Below the pieces are notes generated by a model. It made no database searches, was not told where the DNA came from, and saw only the letters and a list, made by a program, of their open reading frames with translations. The position numbers were made by a program, and so were the translations under genes. This document shows positions 16,177 through 24,227 of a stretch of DNA of 35,274 bases, in pieces. How positions within the stretch are numbered: position 1 is the first letter of the stretch; each line of letters begins with the position of its first letter. Source of the DNA: Bermanella sp. (GTDB taxonomy: Bacteria; Pseudomonadota; Gammaproteobacteria; Pseudomonadales; Oceanobacteraceae). The stretch covers positions 1 through 35,274 of the forward strand of contig JAPYOO010000020.1 of the NCBI GenBank assembly GCA_029938135.1. Reading direction: 5' to 3'.

Positions 16177-16702
16177 CGGCACCACCCTAGCTCATTTATT
16201 TTCTTTGCTATTAATGCTCGGCAGCTCACATTCAAGCTTCGCCCTGCCTGAAGACAGCCAACAAGAAATTCGTATCGCCAGCGACAGTGCCTTCATGGAT
16301 AAAATTCAAGGACAGCTAGTGTACTCAGGTAATGTTGAAATGATTCAAGGGACCTTAAACATCCAAGCAGATCGCATTACCCTTATTCGCAATGACGACG
16401 GCCTACAAAAAGTCATTGCTGAAGGTAAACCCGCTCGCTATGAACAAACTATTATAGCCAATGAAGGCACCACACAAGCCTATGGTGATACCATTATTTT
16501 CCACACCGCTAACGAAGAGCTTACCCTGTTGAAAAACGCCGGTCTTGAAAAACAAGGCAACGTGTTTGCAGGTGAAAAAATCGTATACCTAATGAAAGAA
16601 CAAAGAATTAAAGCCGATAGCCAAGCCAGTGATGAAAGAATCCACATGGTGATTCAACCTAAAAAAGAACAAGATTCAGCAGGCCAAGGAACAAAAAAAT
16701 AA
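16157..16702 (+). CDS. lptA: LptA, periplasmic LPS bridge protein
   Basis: A 181-residue periplasmic protein that polymerises into the bridge carrying LPS from LptC to LptD. A signal peptide of about 29 residues ends HSSFA. The mature part has the OstA fold: IASDSAFMDKIQGQLVYSGNVEMIQGTLNIQADRITL, then VIAEGKPARYEQ. The start at 16157 has GAGG six bases upstream, better than the ATG three codons later. It lies inside the end of lptC and is followed without a gap by lptB. Confidence 0.93.
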   Translation: MIPMRNNGTTLAHLFSLLLMLGSSHSSFALPEDSQQEIRIASDSAFMDKIQGQLVYSGNVEMIQGTLNIQADRITLIRNDDGLQKVIAEGKPARYEQTIIANEGTTQAYGDTIIFHTANEELTLLKNAGLEKQGNVFAGEKIVYLMKEQRIKADSQASDERIHMVIQPKKEQDSAGQGTKK

Positions 16703-17428
16703 ATGGCAACTTTACACGCAAAAAACCTTGCCAAGAGTTACGGCCCCAGAAAAGTGGTAGAAGATGTATCACTCTCTATTAGTAGTGGTCAAATAGTAGG
16801 GCTTTTGGGTCCCAACGGTGCCGGCAAGACCACGTGCTTTTATATGATCGTGAATCTGGTCAATGCAGATCAAGGTACCATTCTCATTGATGATGAAGAC
16901 ATTACCGATTTACCAATGCATGGCCGCGCCAAAAAAGGTATCGGTTACCTACCACAAGAAGCCTCAATTTTTAGAAAACTCACGGTGGCAAATAATATTC
17001 TAGCCATACTTGAGACCCGCAAAGAACTTAGTAGCGCGCAGCGTCACGAAAAACTAGAAAGCCTGCTTAATGAATTTAATATTCAGCATATTCGAGACAG
17101 TTTGGGCATGGCTCTATCGGGTGGCGAGCGCCGACGCGTGGAAATCGCCCGAGCATTGGCCGCTGACCCCGCATTCATTCTGCTTGATGAGCCCTTTGCA
17201 GGCGTTGATCCGATCTCGGTGGGCGATATTAAAAGTATCGTTAAACAGTTAAAGGACCGCGGCCTAGGGGTGCTGATAACGGACCATAACGTGCGAGAAA
17301 CCTTAGATATTTGTGAAAAAGCGTATATTGTCGGTAATGGACATATTATCGCCGAAGGTTCTGCTGAAGTCGTGCTAAGCAACCAACTGGTAAAAGATAT
17401 TTATTTAGGTGATGACTTTAAGTTGTAA
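16703..17428 (+). CDS. lptB: LptB, ATPase of the LPS exporter
   Basis: The ABC ATPase of LptB2FGC, which extracts LPS from the inner membrane. It has 241 residues, the standard size. Walker A is GPNGAGKTT (36-44), the signature is LSGGERRR (138-145), Walker B ends [10 protein letters not shown] (Asp162, Glu163), and the switch His is in LITDHNVRE (His195). [14 protein letters not shown] is the typical Q-loop region. The ATG directly follows the lptA stop. lptF and lptG are not in the window. Confidence 0.96.
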   Translation: MATLHAKNLAKSYGPRKVVEDVSLSISSGQIVGLLGPNGAGKTTCFYMIVNLVNADQGTILIDDEDITDLPMHGRAKKGIGYLPQEASIFRKLTVANNILAILETRKELSSAQRHEKLESLLNEFNIQHIRDSLGMALSGGERRRVEIARALAADPAFILLDEPFAGVDPISVGDIKSIVKQLKDRGLGVLITDHNVRETLDICEKAYIVGNGHIIAEGSAEVVLSNQLVKDIYLGDDFKL

Positions 17429-17597
17429 TCTTGTATATTCAAGGCAAGAGTTTTAGAAAAGTTTACCCGTTCGCGGAATTTTTAAATGGCTTATGCGCTA
17501 GATATATTGTTTATTTTTGCTAAGAATATTGAAGAACATCAAGTTACTTACTGTACGCTTCAATTACATTACAAAGCTCGGGATTAAGTAGTTATAT

Positions 17598-19124
17598 ATG
17601 AAAGCTTCGCTACAACTAAGAATGGGTCAGCAATTGACCATGACGCCTCAGCTGCAACAGGCCATTCGTCTTCTACAGCTTTCCACTCTCGACTTACAGC
17701 AAGAAATTCAAGGCATGCTGGATTCCAACCCACTACTAGACGTGGATGAAGAGTTCGAAACTCCCAGTGCCGACAAAAACGATCAAAATGGCAACGACTC
17801 TCCAGTTAGTGAAACCCCTGCCTCTGAAAACACCGTAACTGAACCCACAAAAGAAGACGCTCACTCAGAAAGTGAAGTGGCAGCCGACAGCGAATGGAGC
17901 GAAACCATTCCTGAGAACCTGTCCACCGACAGCGAATGGGACGATACTTGGCAAGCCTCTGCTGCACCTGCTTCCACCAGTTCGGGTCAATCCGGTTCTG
18001 GCGAAGATTACGACATGGATTCTCGAAACGGCTCCACAGATGACTTACAAGATCACCTGTTGTGGCAACTAAACCTTACCCCCATGTCCAGTAACGATCA
18101 CCTGATCGCTATTAACATACTGGAAGGGGTAGATAGCGACGGCTACTTAAAAGTTTCACTGGAAGATATCCTAGAAAGCCTAGATCCGGCACTTGATATT
18201 GAGATGGATGAAATTCAGGCCGTATTGCGCCGCGTTCAACAGTTTGAACCCAGCGGCGTTTGTACCCGCAACTTACAAGAGTGCCTAGCGGTACAGTTAT
18301 CTCACTTAGATGAAGATACACCTTGGTTAGCATTAGCGAAAAAGCTTATCGCAAACCACCTGGAGCTATTGGGCTCTAAAGATTACGCCTCACTTATGCG
18401 CAAGCTTAAAGTGAAAGAAGAAGAACTTAAGTTGGTGATTCGCGGCATTCAAGAGTTAAACCCAAGACCTGGCTCCCAAATAGCCCCTCAAGCCAGTGAA
18501 TATGTTATTCCTGATGTGATGGTACGAAAAATTAAAGGCGAATGGCGAGTTGAGCTAAACCCAGATATAGCCCCTAAACTGCGTATTAATGACCACTATG
18601 CGTCTATGGTTAAACGGGCCGACAGCAGTGCAGACAACACCTTTATTAAAGATCATTTACAAGAAGCACGTTGGTTTCTAAAAAGCCTGCAGAGCCGCAA
18701 CGATACCTTATTAAAAGTAGCACGCGAAATTGTAGAGTATCAGCACGAGTTTTTAGACCAGGGCGATGAAGCTATGAAGCCTTTGGTACTGCATGATATT
18801 GCCGAGGCGGTAGGCATGCATGAGTCCACTATTTCACGGGTGACCACTCAAAAATACATGCATACTCCAAGGGGTATCTTTGAGCTTAAGTACTTTTTCT
18901 CAAGTCATGTAAGCACCACCAGTGGCGGCGAATGTTCATCTACCGCAATACGTGCCATGATTAAGAAAATGATTGCCGTGGAAAGCGCTAAAAAGCCTTT
19001 AAGCGACAGTAAAATAGCGGCATTATTAGAAGAAGACGGCATTAAAGTGGCACGCCGCACGGTCGCAAAATACCGTGAAGCGATGCATATTCCGCCTTCC
19101 AATGAACGTAAACGATTAGTTTAA
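17598..19124 (+). CDS. rpoN: RNA polymerase sigma-54 factor
   Basis: Directs RNA polymerase to -24/-12 promoters that need enhancer-binding ATPases; in this group these include nitrogen, flagellar and carbon genes. It has 508 residues. Region I is the Gln/Leu-rich [29 protein letters not shown]. An acidic, Ser-rich linker runs from about 52 to 140. The core-binding and helix-turn-helix regions follow ([20 protein letters not shown]), and the RpoN box [10 protein letters not shown] is at 485-494. A 169-base gap separates it from lptB, so it may have its own promoter, though I could not pick one out with confidence. Confidence 0.97.
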   Translation: MKASLQLRMGQQLTMTPQLQQAIRLLQLSTLDLQQEIQGMLDSNPLLDVDEEFETPSADKNDQNGNDSPVSETPASENTVTEPTKEDAHSESEVAADSEWSETIPENLSTDSEWDDTWQASAAPASTSSGQSGSGEDYDMDSRNGSTDDLQDHLLWQLNLTPMSSNDHLIAINILEGVDSDGYLKVSLEDILESLDPALDIEMDEIQAVLRRVQQFEPSGVCTRNLQECLAVQLSHLDEDTPWLALAKKLIANHLELLGSKDYASLMRKLKVKEEELKLVIRGIQELNPRPGSQIAPQASEYVIPDVMVRKIKGEWRVELNPDIAPKLRINDHYASMVKRADSSADNTFIKDHLQEARWFLKSLQSRNDTLLKVAREIVEYQHEFLDQGDEAMKPLVLHDIAEAVGMHESTISRVTTQKYMHTPRGIFELKYFFSSHVSTTSGGECSSTAIRAMIKKMIAVESAKKPLSDSKIAALLEEDGIKVARRTVAKYREAMHIPPSNERKRLV

Positions 19125-19179
19125 AAAGTATTCAGTAACATTTGATAATAGATTGATGTAAGTCACACCGGTTTTTGTC

Positions 19180-19233
19180 GGTAACCTATACTTAAGGTTA
19201 CCAGCACAGTAACGCACCCTAATTCGGGGGTGC
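19180..19233 (+). promoter_or_regulatory. Two hairpins in the hpf leader
   Basis: GGTAACC/GGTTACC (7 bp, loop of 9, 19180-19202) and GCACCC/GGGTGC (6 bp, loop of 8, 19214-19233) lie between rpoN and hpf. Neither has a U-run. They may stabilise the downstream mRNA or mark its 5' end. Confidence 0.45.
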
Positions 19234-19251
19234 CGACAGTAGGAGCCATCT

Positions 19252-19557
19252 ATGCAAATCAATATCAGCGGCCACCATGTTGAAGTAACACAAGCCCTGA
19301 AAGACTATGTTCACTCTAAAGTAAACAAACTTGAGCGACATTTTGAGTACATAACCAATGTGCAGGTTACTCTAACCGTTGAAAAGCTCATGCAAAAGGC
19401 GGAAGCCACTATCCATGCATCAGGCGCTGAATTACACGCTAATGCTGACGACGAAAACATGTACGCGGCCATAGACGGCTTAACCGATAAGTTAGACCGT
19501 CAATTGCTTAAACACAAAGACAAGATGAATAGTCATCGCAACGGAAACACCCATTAA
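19252..19557 (+). CDS. hpf: Ribosome hibernation promoting factor, short form
   Basis: A 101-residue cytosolic protein that binds the 30S decoding region in slow growth and helps form inactive 100S ribosomes. The sequence begins MQINISGHHVEVTQALKDYV and continues with KVNKLERHFEYITNVQVTL and ADDENMYAAIDGLTDKLDRQLLKHKDK, the S30AE domain. The lack of a C-terminal dimerisation domain makes it the short type. AGGAG lies upstream of the ATG. It sits in its usual place between rpoN and ptsN. Confidence 0.95.
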   Translation: MQINISGHHVEVTQALKDYVHSKVNKLERHFEYITNVQVTLTVEKLMQKAEATIHASGAELHANADDENMYAAIDGLTDKLDRQLLKHKDKMNSHRNGNTH

Positions 19558-19563
19558 GTTCAT

Positions 19564-20019
19564 ATGACATCCAGCATCTTTGATATTTTAACTTTGGAGC
19601 GCACCCAATTGGGTGCGCAATGTAGCAGCAAAAAACGTGTCATAGAGTATGTGGCCAATTTTTTAGCCGATAAAATCCCCGACGCACAAGCAGACGATCT
19701 TTACGAGCACCTTATTGCCCGTGAGAAACTGGGCAGTACCGGTATTGGAGAAGGTATCGCCATACCCCACAGTCGTTTAAGTGAATGTGAAGACACCATA
19801 GGCGCGCTGTTTGTTTTAGAACACTCCGTCGATTTTGACGCTATTGACCGTGTACCGGTTGATATTGTATTTGTATTGTTAGTTCCCACCGAAGCCACCG
19901 AACAGCATCTGCAAACACTGAGCATGCTCGCCCAAAAATTTAGCCAACAATCGTTTAGAGATTCTTTACGTAAAGCTAATACTACACCCGAACTTTATCA
20001 GTTGGCCTGCGAAGAATAA
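19564..20019 (+). CDS. ptsN: Nitrogen PTS enzyme IIA (PtsN)
   Basis: A regulatory EIIA of the nitrogen phosphotransferase system, which accepts phosphate from NPr (the ptsO product in this window) and in other bacteria controls K+ transport and stress responses. It has 151 residues. The phosphorylated histidine is His69 in GEGIAIPHSRL. VDIVFVLLVPTEATEQHLQTLSMLAQKF is typical. It begins six bases after the hpf stop with a poor ribosome site, so coupling to hpf is likely. Confidence 0.96.
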   Translation: MTSSIFDILTLERTQLGAQCSSKKRVIEYVANFLADKIPDAQADDLYEHLIAREKLGSTGIGEGIAIPHSRLSECEDTIGALFVLEHSVDFDAIDRVPVDIVFVLLVPTEATEQHLQTLSMLAQKFSQQSFRDSLRKANTTPELYQLACEE

Positions 20020-20091
20020 TTTCTATTTTCAGCATTTTCATAGATAATCAATTTTTCAATAGATCAATTACCATCGAATGAAAGGGATAAT

Positions 20092-20949
20092 ATGAAACTG
20101 GTAATTATAAGTGGCCGCAGTGGTTCAGGAAAAAGTACCGCACTCAATGTACTCGAAGATTTAGGTTTCTATTGCATAGATAACCTCCCTGTTGCCTTAC
20201 TGCCCAGCCTAGTGGTACAAGTGCAACAAGAGAAGCTCGCCACTCAAGAGGTAGCGGTCAGTATCGATGCCCGTAATACACCCGTTGATTTAGCCAATTT
20301 TGCCGATATCATCCAGCAACTATCACTTTGTGAAGCCAAATTAGAAATTGTCTACCTAGACGCCCATACCGATACATTACTCACACGCTTTAGTGCCACT
20401 CGCCGTAAACACCCTCTCACAGGACCTGATACGCCCTTACTGGAAGCCATCAAAATAGAGGGCGATTTACTGCTGCACATCAAAGAGATGGCTGACCTAA
20501 ATGTAGACACTACCCACTTGTCCCTGCATCAACTGCGCAGCATTATTAAAAATCGTGTGGTACAAAAGCAAGGGGGGGAAATGTCATTATTGTTTGAATC
20601 ATTTGGTTTTAAGCATGGCATCCCTAAAGACAGCGACCTGGTATTTGATGTGCGCTGCCTGCCAAATCCCTATTGGGACCCCATGTTAAGGCAGTTCACC
20701 GGGCAAGATGGCGTGATTGTGGATTTCTTGGGTAAAGAGCCCACTGTAAATGCCATGTTTAAGGATATTTCACAGTTTTTACACTCTTGGTTACCCCAGT
20801 TCCAACAGAATAACCGAACCTACATGACCGTCAGCATTGGTTGTACCGGCGGACAACATCGGAGCGTTTATATGGCTGAGCGATTGCTCGCTCACTACCA
20901 AGAAACATACGGTAATGTGCAATTACGCCACCGTGAGTTAAACCAATAA
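20092..20949 (+). CDS. rapZ: RapZ, RNase adapter / nucleotide-binding protein
   Basis: A 285-residue P-loop protein (YvcJ/RapZ family). In E. coli it binds glucosamine 6-phosphate and steers decay of the GlmZ small RNA. The N-terminal ATPase domain carries Walker A GRSGSGKST (8-16), followed by DLGFYCIDNLPVALLP. The C-terminal effector-binding domain has DVRCLPNPYWDP and the SIGCTGGQHRSVYMAERL motif. AAGGG before the ATG is a good ribosome site. It lies between ptsN and ptsO, as usual. Whether a GlmY/GlmZ system exists in this organism cannot be seen here. Confidence 0.96.
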   Translation: MKLVIISGRSGSGKSTALNVLEDLGFYCIDNLPVALLPSLVVQVQQEKLATQEVAVSIDARNTPVDLANFADIIQQLSLCEAKLEIVYLDAHTDTLLTRFSATRRKHPLTGPDTPLLEAIKIEGDLLLHIKEMADLNVDTTHLSLHQLRSIIKNRVVQKQGGEMSLLFESFGFKHGIPKDSDLVFDVRCLPNPYWDPMLRQFTGQDGVIVDFLGKEPTVNAMFKDISQFLHSWLPQFQQNNRTYMTVSIGCTGGQHRSVYMAERLLAHYQETYGNVQLRHRELNQ

Positions 20950-20985
20950 CGATTGCATTTGGCGTATCCCGCACCTAGACAGCCA

Positions 20986-21004
20986 ACCTTAGTACCGCTA
21001 AGGT
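20986..21004 (+). promoter_or_regulatory. Hairpin between rapZ and ptsO
   Basis: ACCTTAG/CTAAGGT forms a perfect 7-bp stem with a TACCG loop, 23 bases before the ptsO ATG. No U-run follows directly. It may be a processing or partial termination point. Confidence 0.45.
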
Positions 21005-21027
21005 AGAAATTCATTTTCCATTTATAA

Positions 21028-21306
21028 ATGACCAGCATGCTTGAGAACTCTGCCACAATAATCAATAAACTGGGTTTGCACGCACGGGCCGCCGCTAAAC
21101 TGGTTTCCACTACCAGCGGCTACTCCAGTAAAGTTAAAATTGCCTTTAACGGTAAAGAAGTCGATGGTAAAAGCATCATGTCCGTCATGATGTTGGCCGC
21201 AAGCCAAGGGTGCACCCTAACCATTAAAGCCCACGGTCAAGATGAAGTCGCCGCCATGCAGGCAGTACTGGATTTAATAGAAGATCGCTTCGAAGAAGAA
21301 GAATAA
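21028..21306 (+). CDS. ptsO: NPr, phosphocarrier protein of the nitrogen PTS
   Basis: A 92-residue HPr-like protein that passes phosphate from EI-Ntr (PtsP) to PtsN. The active histidine is His18 in NKLGLHARAAAKLV, and the second conserved site is Ser49 in GKSIMSVMML. The acidic tail EDRFEEEE is longer than usual. The position after rapZ identifies it as NPr rather than the sugar-PTS HPr. The ribosome site is weak, and an ATG three codons later is another possible start. ptsP is not in the window. Confidence 0.94.
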   Translation: MTSMLENSATIINKLGLHARAAAKLVSTTSGYSSKVKIAFNGKEVDGKSIMSVMMLAASQGCTLTIKAHGQDEVAAMQAVLDLIEDRFEEEE

Positions 21307-21349
21307 GCTGCCCTCTTCAGCTACACTTTAATAGCCTGTATCCCGCTTT

Positions 21350-21366
21350 GGCGCTACAATTGCGCC
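21350..21366 (+). promoter_or_regulatory. Palindrome overlapping a possible -10 box upstream of mgtE
   Basis: GGCGC-TACAATT-GCGCC, whose loop contains TACAAT, a possible -10, 20 bases before the mgtE ATG. It could be an operator or chance; no convincing -35 was seen. Confidence 0.3.
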
Positions 21367-21385
21367 CCTGAAAAAAGGATAGGTT

Positions 21386-22741
21386 ATGTCTCGGGGCGAA
21401 CATCAATCAAAAAAGCTTAAACATCTAGGCGCTGCACTGGAAAGTGGTGCCCTGGCCCAAGTGCGTCGCATCCTTAATAATGACCTGCAAGCGGCAGATG
21501 TTGCTCACCTATTGGAATCATCCCCTCCTAAAGAACGTAATTTACTTTGGGGGTTAATCGATGATGAAAATGAAGGGGAGGTATTACAAAACCTCAGTGA
21601 TGAGCTGCAAAGCTGGGTAATGAATCGTATGAGTGTCCAGGAAGTGGCGAATGCCATGACTGACTTGGATACGGATGACATTGCAGACTTACTGCAAAAT
21701 TTACCCAACAAGATTACCCAAGAAGTACTGACCAGCATGGACTCCCAGGACCGTGCTCGTATTGAAGTGGCACTGTCTTACCCTGAAGATAGCGCCGGTG
21801 GTTTAATGAACACCGACACCATCACAGTACGCCCAGATATCACACTTGAAGTAGTATTAAGGTATTTACGCCGCCATCGCAGCCTTCCTGACATGACCGA
21901 TAACTTACTGGTGGTTAATCGTCGTGATGAGTTTATAGGCCTATTGGCCATTAATAAAATACTGGTGAGCGATACCGAAACAACGGTTCGCGAAGTCATG
22001 AACACTGACATCATCACCATAAATGCTAATATGGACGACACGGGAGTGGCCCGCTTATTTGAGCGTCACGATTTAATTTCGGCCCCTGTCGTTGATGAAC
22101 ACAATGGCCAGCTATTAGGCCGCATCACCATAGATGACGTAGTTGACGTAATCCGTGAAGACGCTGATCACTCACTGATGAGCATGGCAGGTCTTGACGA
22201 AGATGAAGATACATTTGCCACCGCCTTTAAATCAAGTCGCCGCCGCGCCGTTTGGCTAGGTATTAATCTGCTAACGGCCTTTTTAGCCAGTGCGGTTATA
22301 GGGCTATTTGAAGCAACCATAGAGCAAGTGGTGGCTCTTGCTGTGTTAATGCCCATTGTAGCCAGCATGGGAGGCGTAGCAGGCAGTCAAACCTTAACCC
22401 TGATCATTCGTGGCCAAGCGGTAGGACACATTGATGCCAGCAATGTACGTTGGTTACTGAGTCGAGAGTTTTTAGTTGGCATTATAAACGGCGCGTTGTG
22501 GGCCGTGGTCGTGGCGACGGCCACCTATATTTGGTTTTGGGATATTAAAATATCCCTGATTATCGGCGCAGCCATCATTATAAATTTGGTGGTTGCGGTA
22601 ATGGCTGGGGCCTTTTTACCTATTTGGTTGAAGCGCTTAAATATTGACCCAGCACTGGCCGGCAGCGTCTTACTCACAACCATTACTGATGTTGTGGGAT
22701 TTTTTGCCTTTTTAGGCTTGGCTGCCGGCTTATACTTTTAA
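21386..22741 (+). CDS. mgtE: Magnesium transporter MgtE
   Basis: A 451-residue Mg2+ channel of the inner membrane. The N-domain (about 20-125) has the repeated LL..LP pattern (DIADLLQNLPNKITQEVLTSMDS), two CBS domains (about 140-265) sense Mg2+, and a plug helix leads to five transmembrane helices from about 285 to 451. The TM part has MPIVASMGGVAGSQTLTLIIRG, the family's pore signature, and ITDVVGFFAFLGLA at the end. AAGGATAGG lies before the ATG. It is placed between ptsO and darP. Confidence 0.95.
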   Translation: MSRGEHQSKKLKHLGAALESGALAQVRRILNNDLQAADVAHLLESSPPKERNLLWGLIDDENEGEVLQNLSDELQSWVMNRMSVQEVANAMTDLDTDDIADLLQNLPNKITQEVLTSMDSQDRARIEVALSYPEDSAGGLMNTDTITVRPDITLEVVLRYLRRHRSLPDMTDNLLVVNRRDEFIGLLAINKILVSDTETTVREVMNTDIITINANMDDTGVARLFERHDLISAPVVDEHNGQLLGRITIDDVVDVIREDADHSLMSMAGLDEDEDTFATAFKSSRRRAVWLGINLLTAFLASAVIGLFEATIEQVVALAVLMPIVASMGGVAGSQTLTLIIRGQAVGHIDASNVRWLLSREFLVGIINGALWAVVVATATYIWFWDIKISLIIGAAIIINLVVAVMAGAFLPIWLKRLNIDPALAGSVLLTTITDVVGFFAFLGLAAGLYF

Positions 22742-22746
22742 CACTC

Positions 22747-22775
22747 AGGGCACCTCTATTAAATAGAGCCACCCT
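22747..22775 (+). other. Hairpin between mgtE and darP
   Basis: CTCTAT-TAA-ATAGAG, flanked by AGGG/CCCT that can extend the stem across a 3x3 internal loop. It begins six bases after the mgtE stop. No U-run follows, so it is at best a weak terminator. Confidence 0.4.
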
Positions 22776-22804
22776 TAAGAATTCATGCTACTTCGGATAT
22801 TCAA

Positions 22805-23350
22805 ATGAACGACGACGATCAATTAGAAAACGAATACAGTGGACCAAGCAAGTCTCAGGTAAAACGAGACATGCACAAGTTGCAAGCTTTGGGAGAGTTC
22901 ATTTGTGAGCTTCCAAAAAAACAATTGGTGAATGTTCCGTTATCCGAAACTATGCAAGTTGCCATTGCCGAGTGGGGTCGCATTAAGAAAAACGAAGCGA
23001 AGCGCCGTCACTTACAATACATTGGCAAAATCATGCGTACCGAAGATTTAGAAGCGGTGCAATTAGCTTTAGATAAAATGGACCCCAGTAGCGTCGTTTT
23101 TAACCGAGTACTGCATCAACAAGAGCGCTGGCGTGAACAGTTAATCGAAAACGGCAATGAAGCGTTAAACGAATTTTGTTCAGAATTTAAAGTGAGTGAT
23201 GTACAGCATTTACGCCAACTTATTCGCAATGCAGCAAAAGAACAAAAACTAAAAGAAGCCGACCCTGACGCTCCTGTTCAAAGTGGTAACACGGGTAAAA
23301 CTGACGCTCGTAAATTATTTTTGTTCATCAAAAGTTTTTATAAAGAGTAA
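22805..23350 (+). CDS. darP: DarP (YjgA), late 50S ribosome assembly factor
   Basis: A 181-residue protein of the DUF615 family. In E. coli it binds immature 50S subunits and helps the peptidyl transferase centre mature. It is highly charged and helical: GPSKSQVKRDMHKLQALGEFICELPKKQL, then EAKRRHLQYIGKIMR and, near the end, RKLFLFIKSFYKE, all typical. In related genomes tldD and pmbA lie on the two sides of this gene; here mgtE and the convergent nit gene are the neighbours instead. Confidence 0.93.
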   Translation: MNDDDQLENEYSGPSKSQVKRDMHKLQALGEFICELPKKQLVNVPLSETMQVAIAEWGRIKKNEAKRRHLQYIGKIMRTEDLEAVQLALDKMDPSSVVFNRVLHQQERWREQLIENGNEALNEFCSEFKVSDVQHLRQLIRNAAKEQKLKEADPDAPVQSGNTGKTDARKLFLFIKSFYKE

Positions 23351-23399
23351 GTCACTCTTGCGTATAACGGATACTGCCTCTGCACTATCCACTGAGGCT

Positions 23400-23437
23400 G
23401 TAAACATAAGTACTTTAAATTAAGCGCTTATGTTTAC
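23400..23437. terminator. Inverted repeat at the 3' end of nit, possible two-way terminator
   Basis: GTAAACATAAG and CTTATGTTTAC form a perfect 11-bp stem around a 16-base loop that contains the nit stop codon. It lies between convergent darP and nit. No long U-run follows on either strand. Confidence 0.45.
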
Positions 23438-24227
23438 TAAGTGGCATGTTATCACGACATTTTTGTAGCAAACCTAAATCTATCTCCGCTATCGCTAAAC
23501 CCGGCTTATCCTGAGTGACTTCAGCCAGTATTTCACCCGTAGGGGCCACTATCATACTATGCCCCCAAGTCCGCCTGCCATCCTCATGAATACCCACTTG
23601 GTTGGCCGCTAAGATATAACTTTGAGTTTCAATAGCTCTTGCCCTAAGCAATACTTCCCAATGTGCCTTGCCTGTTTCATAGGTAAATGCAGACGGAACA
23701 CTTATCACCTGGCAACTCTTGCCCATGTAAACTTGAAATAACTCAGGAAACCTTAGGTCATAACAAATCGTCAATCCAAGCTTTATATTTTCTACCTCAA
23801 CAAACTTCGCAGTACTGCCAGGTAAAAATGTATTCGATTCTTGGTAAGCACCTTTTTCATCGCCGACAAGAGCATCAAATAAATGTATTTTTTCATAAGC
23901 CGCCAACTGTTTTCCCTGAGGAGAGAACACTAAACTGGTCGCATGTACTTTCTTAGCATCCTTGTCAGACGCAATAGGCACTGAACCTGCGACTAGGAAT
24001 ACTTGGTACGTTTTACTCCAACCAGCCAACGTCGCCAATACATCTTGATCAGTGAAGCGATCCACAGCCAACTGGTGCAGGCCCACCATTCCAAGGCTCG
24101 AGAACATCTCAGGTAATACTACTAGCCTGGCCTTTTGCTCAGATGCTTGTTTTATTAACTGTTCAGCAACCTGTAAATTTGTATCTACGTCCTTTTGACT
24201 GTTCATTTGAACAACGCCACACCACAT
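23415..24227 (-). CDS. Nitrilase-superfamily amidase, Nit1/Nit2-like (probable deaminated-glutathione amidase)
   Basis: A 270-residue carbon-nitrogen hydrolase. The Glu-Lys-Cys catalytic triad is visible: Glu40 in VVLPEMFS, Lys113 in YEKIHLFD and Cys155 in ICYDLRFPELF. FDALVGDEKGAYQES and ARAIETQSYILAANQ are typical of the NitFhit/Nit1 branch, which removes deaminated glutathione made by side reactions of transaminases. The start at 24227 (MWCGVVQMNS) overlaps the yhdP stop in TAATG, so translation is coupled. An open frame back to 24272 lies within yhdP and is not family-like. The substrate is inferred from the family. Confidence 0.9.
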   Translation of the reverse strand: MWCGVVQMNSQKDVDTNLQVAEQLIKQASEQKARLVVLPEMFSSLGMVGLHQLAVDRFTDQDVLATLAGWSKTYQVFLVAGSVPIASDKDAKKVHATSLVFSPQGKQLAAYEKIHLFDALVGDEKGAYQESNTFLPGSTAKFVEVENIKLGLTICYDLRFPELFQVYMGKSCQVISVPSAFTYETGKAHWEVLLRARAIETQSYILAANQVGIHEDGRRTWGHSMIVAPTGEILAEVTQDKPGLAIAEIDLGLLQKCRDNMPLSKHKRLI

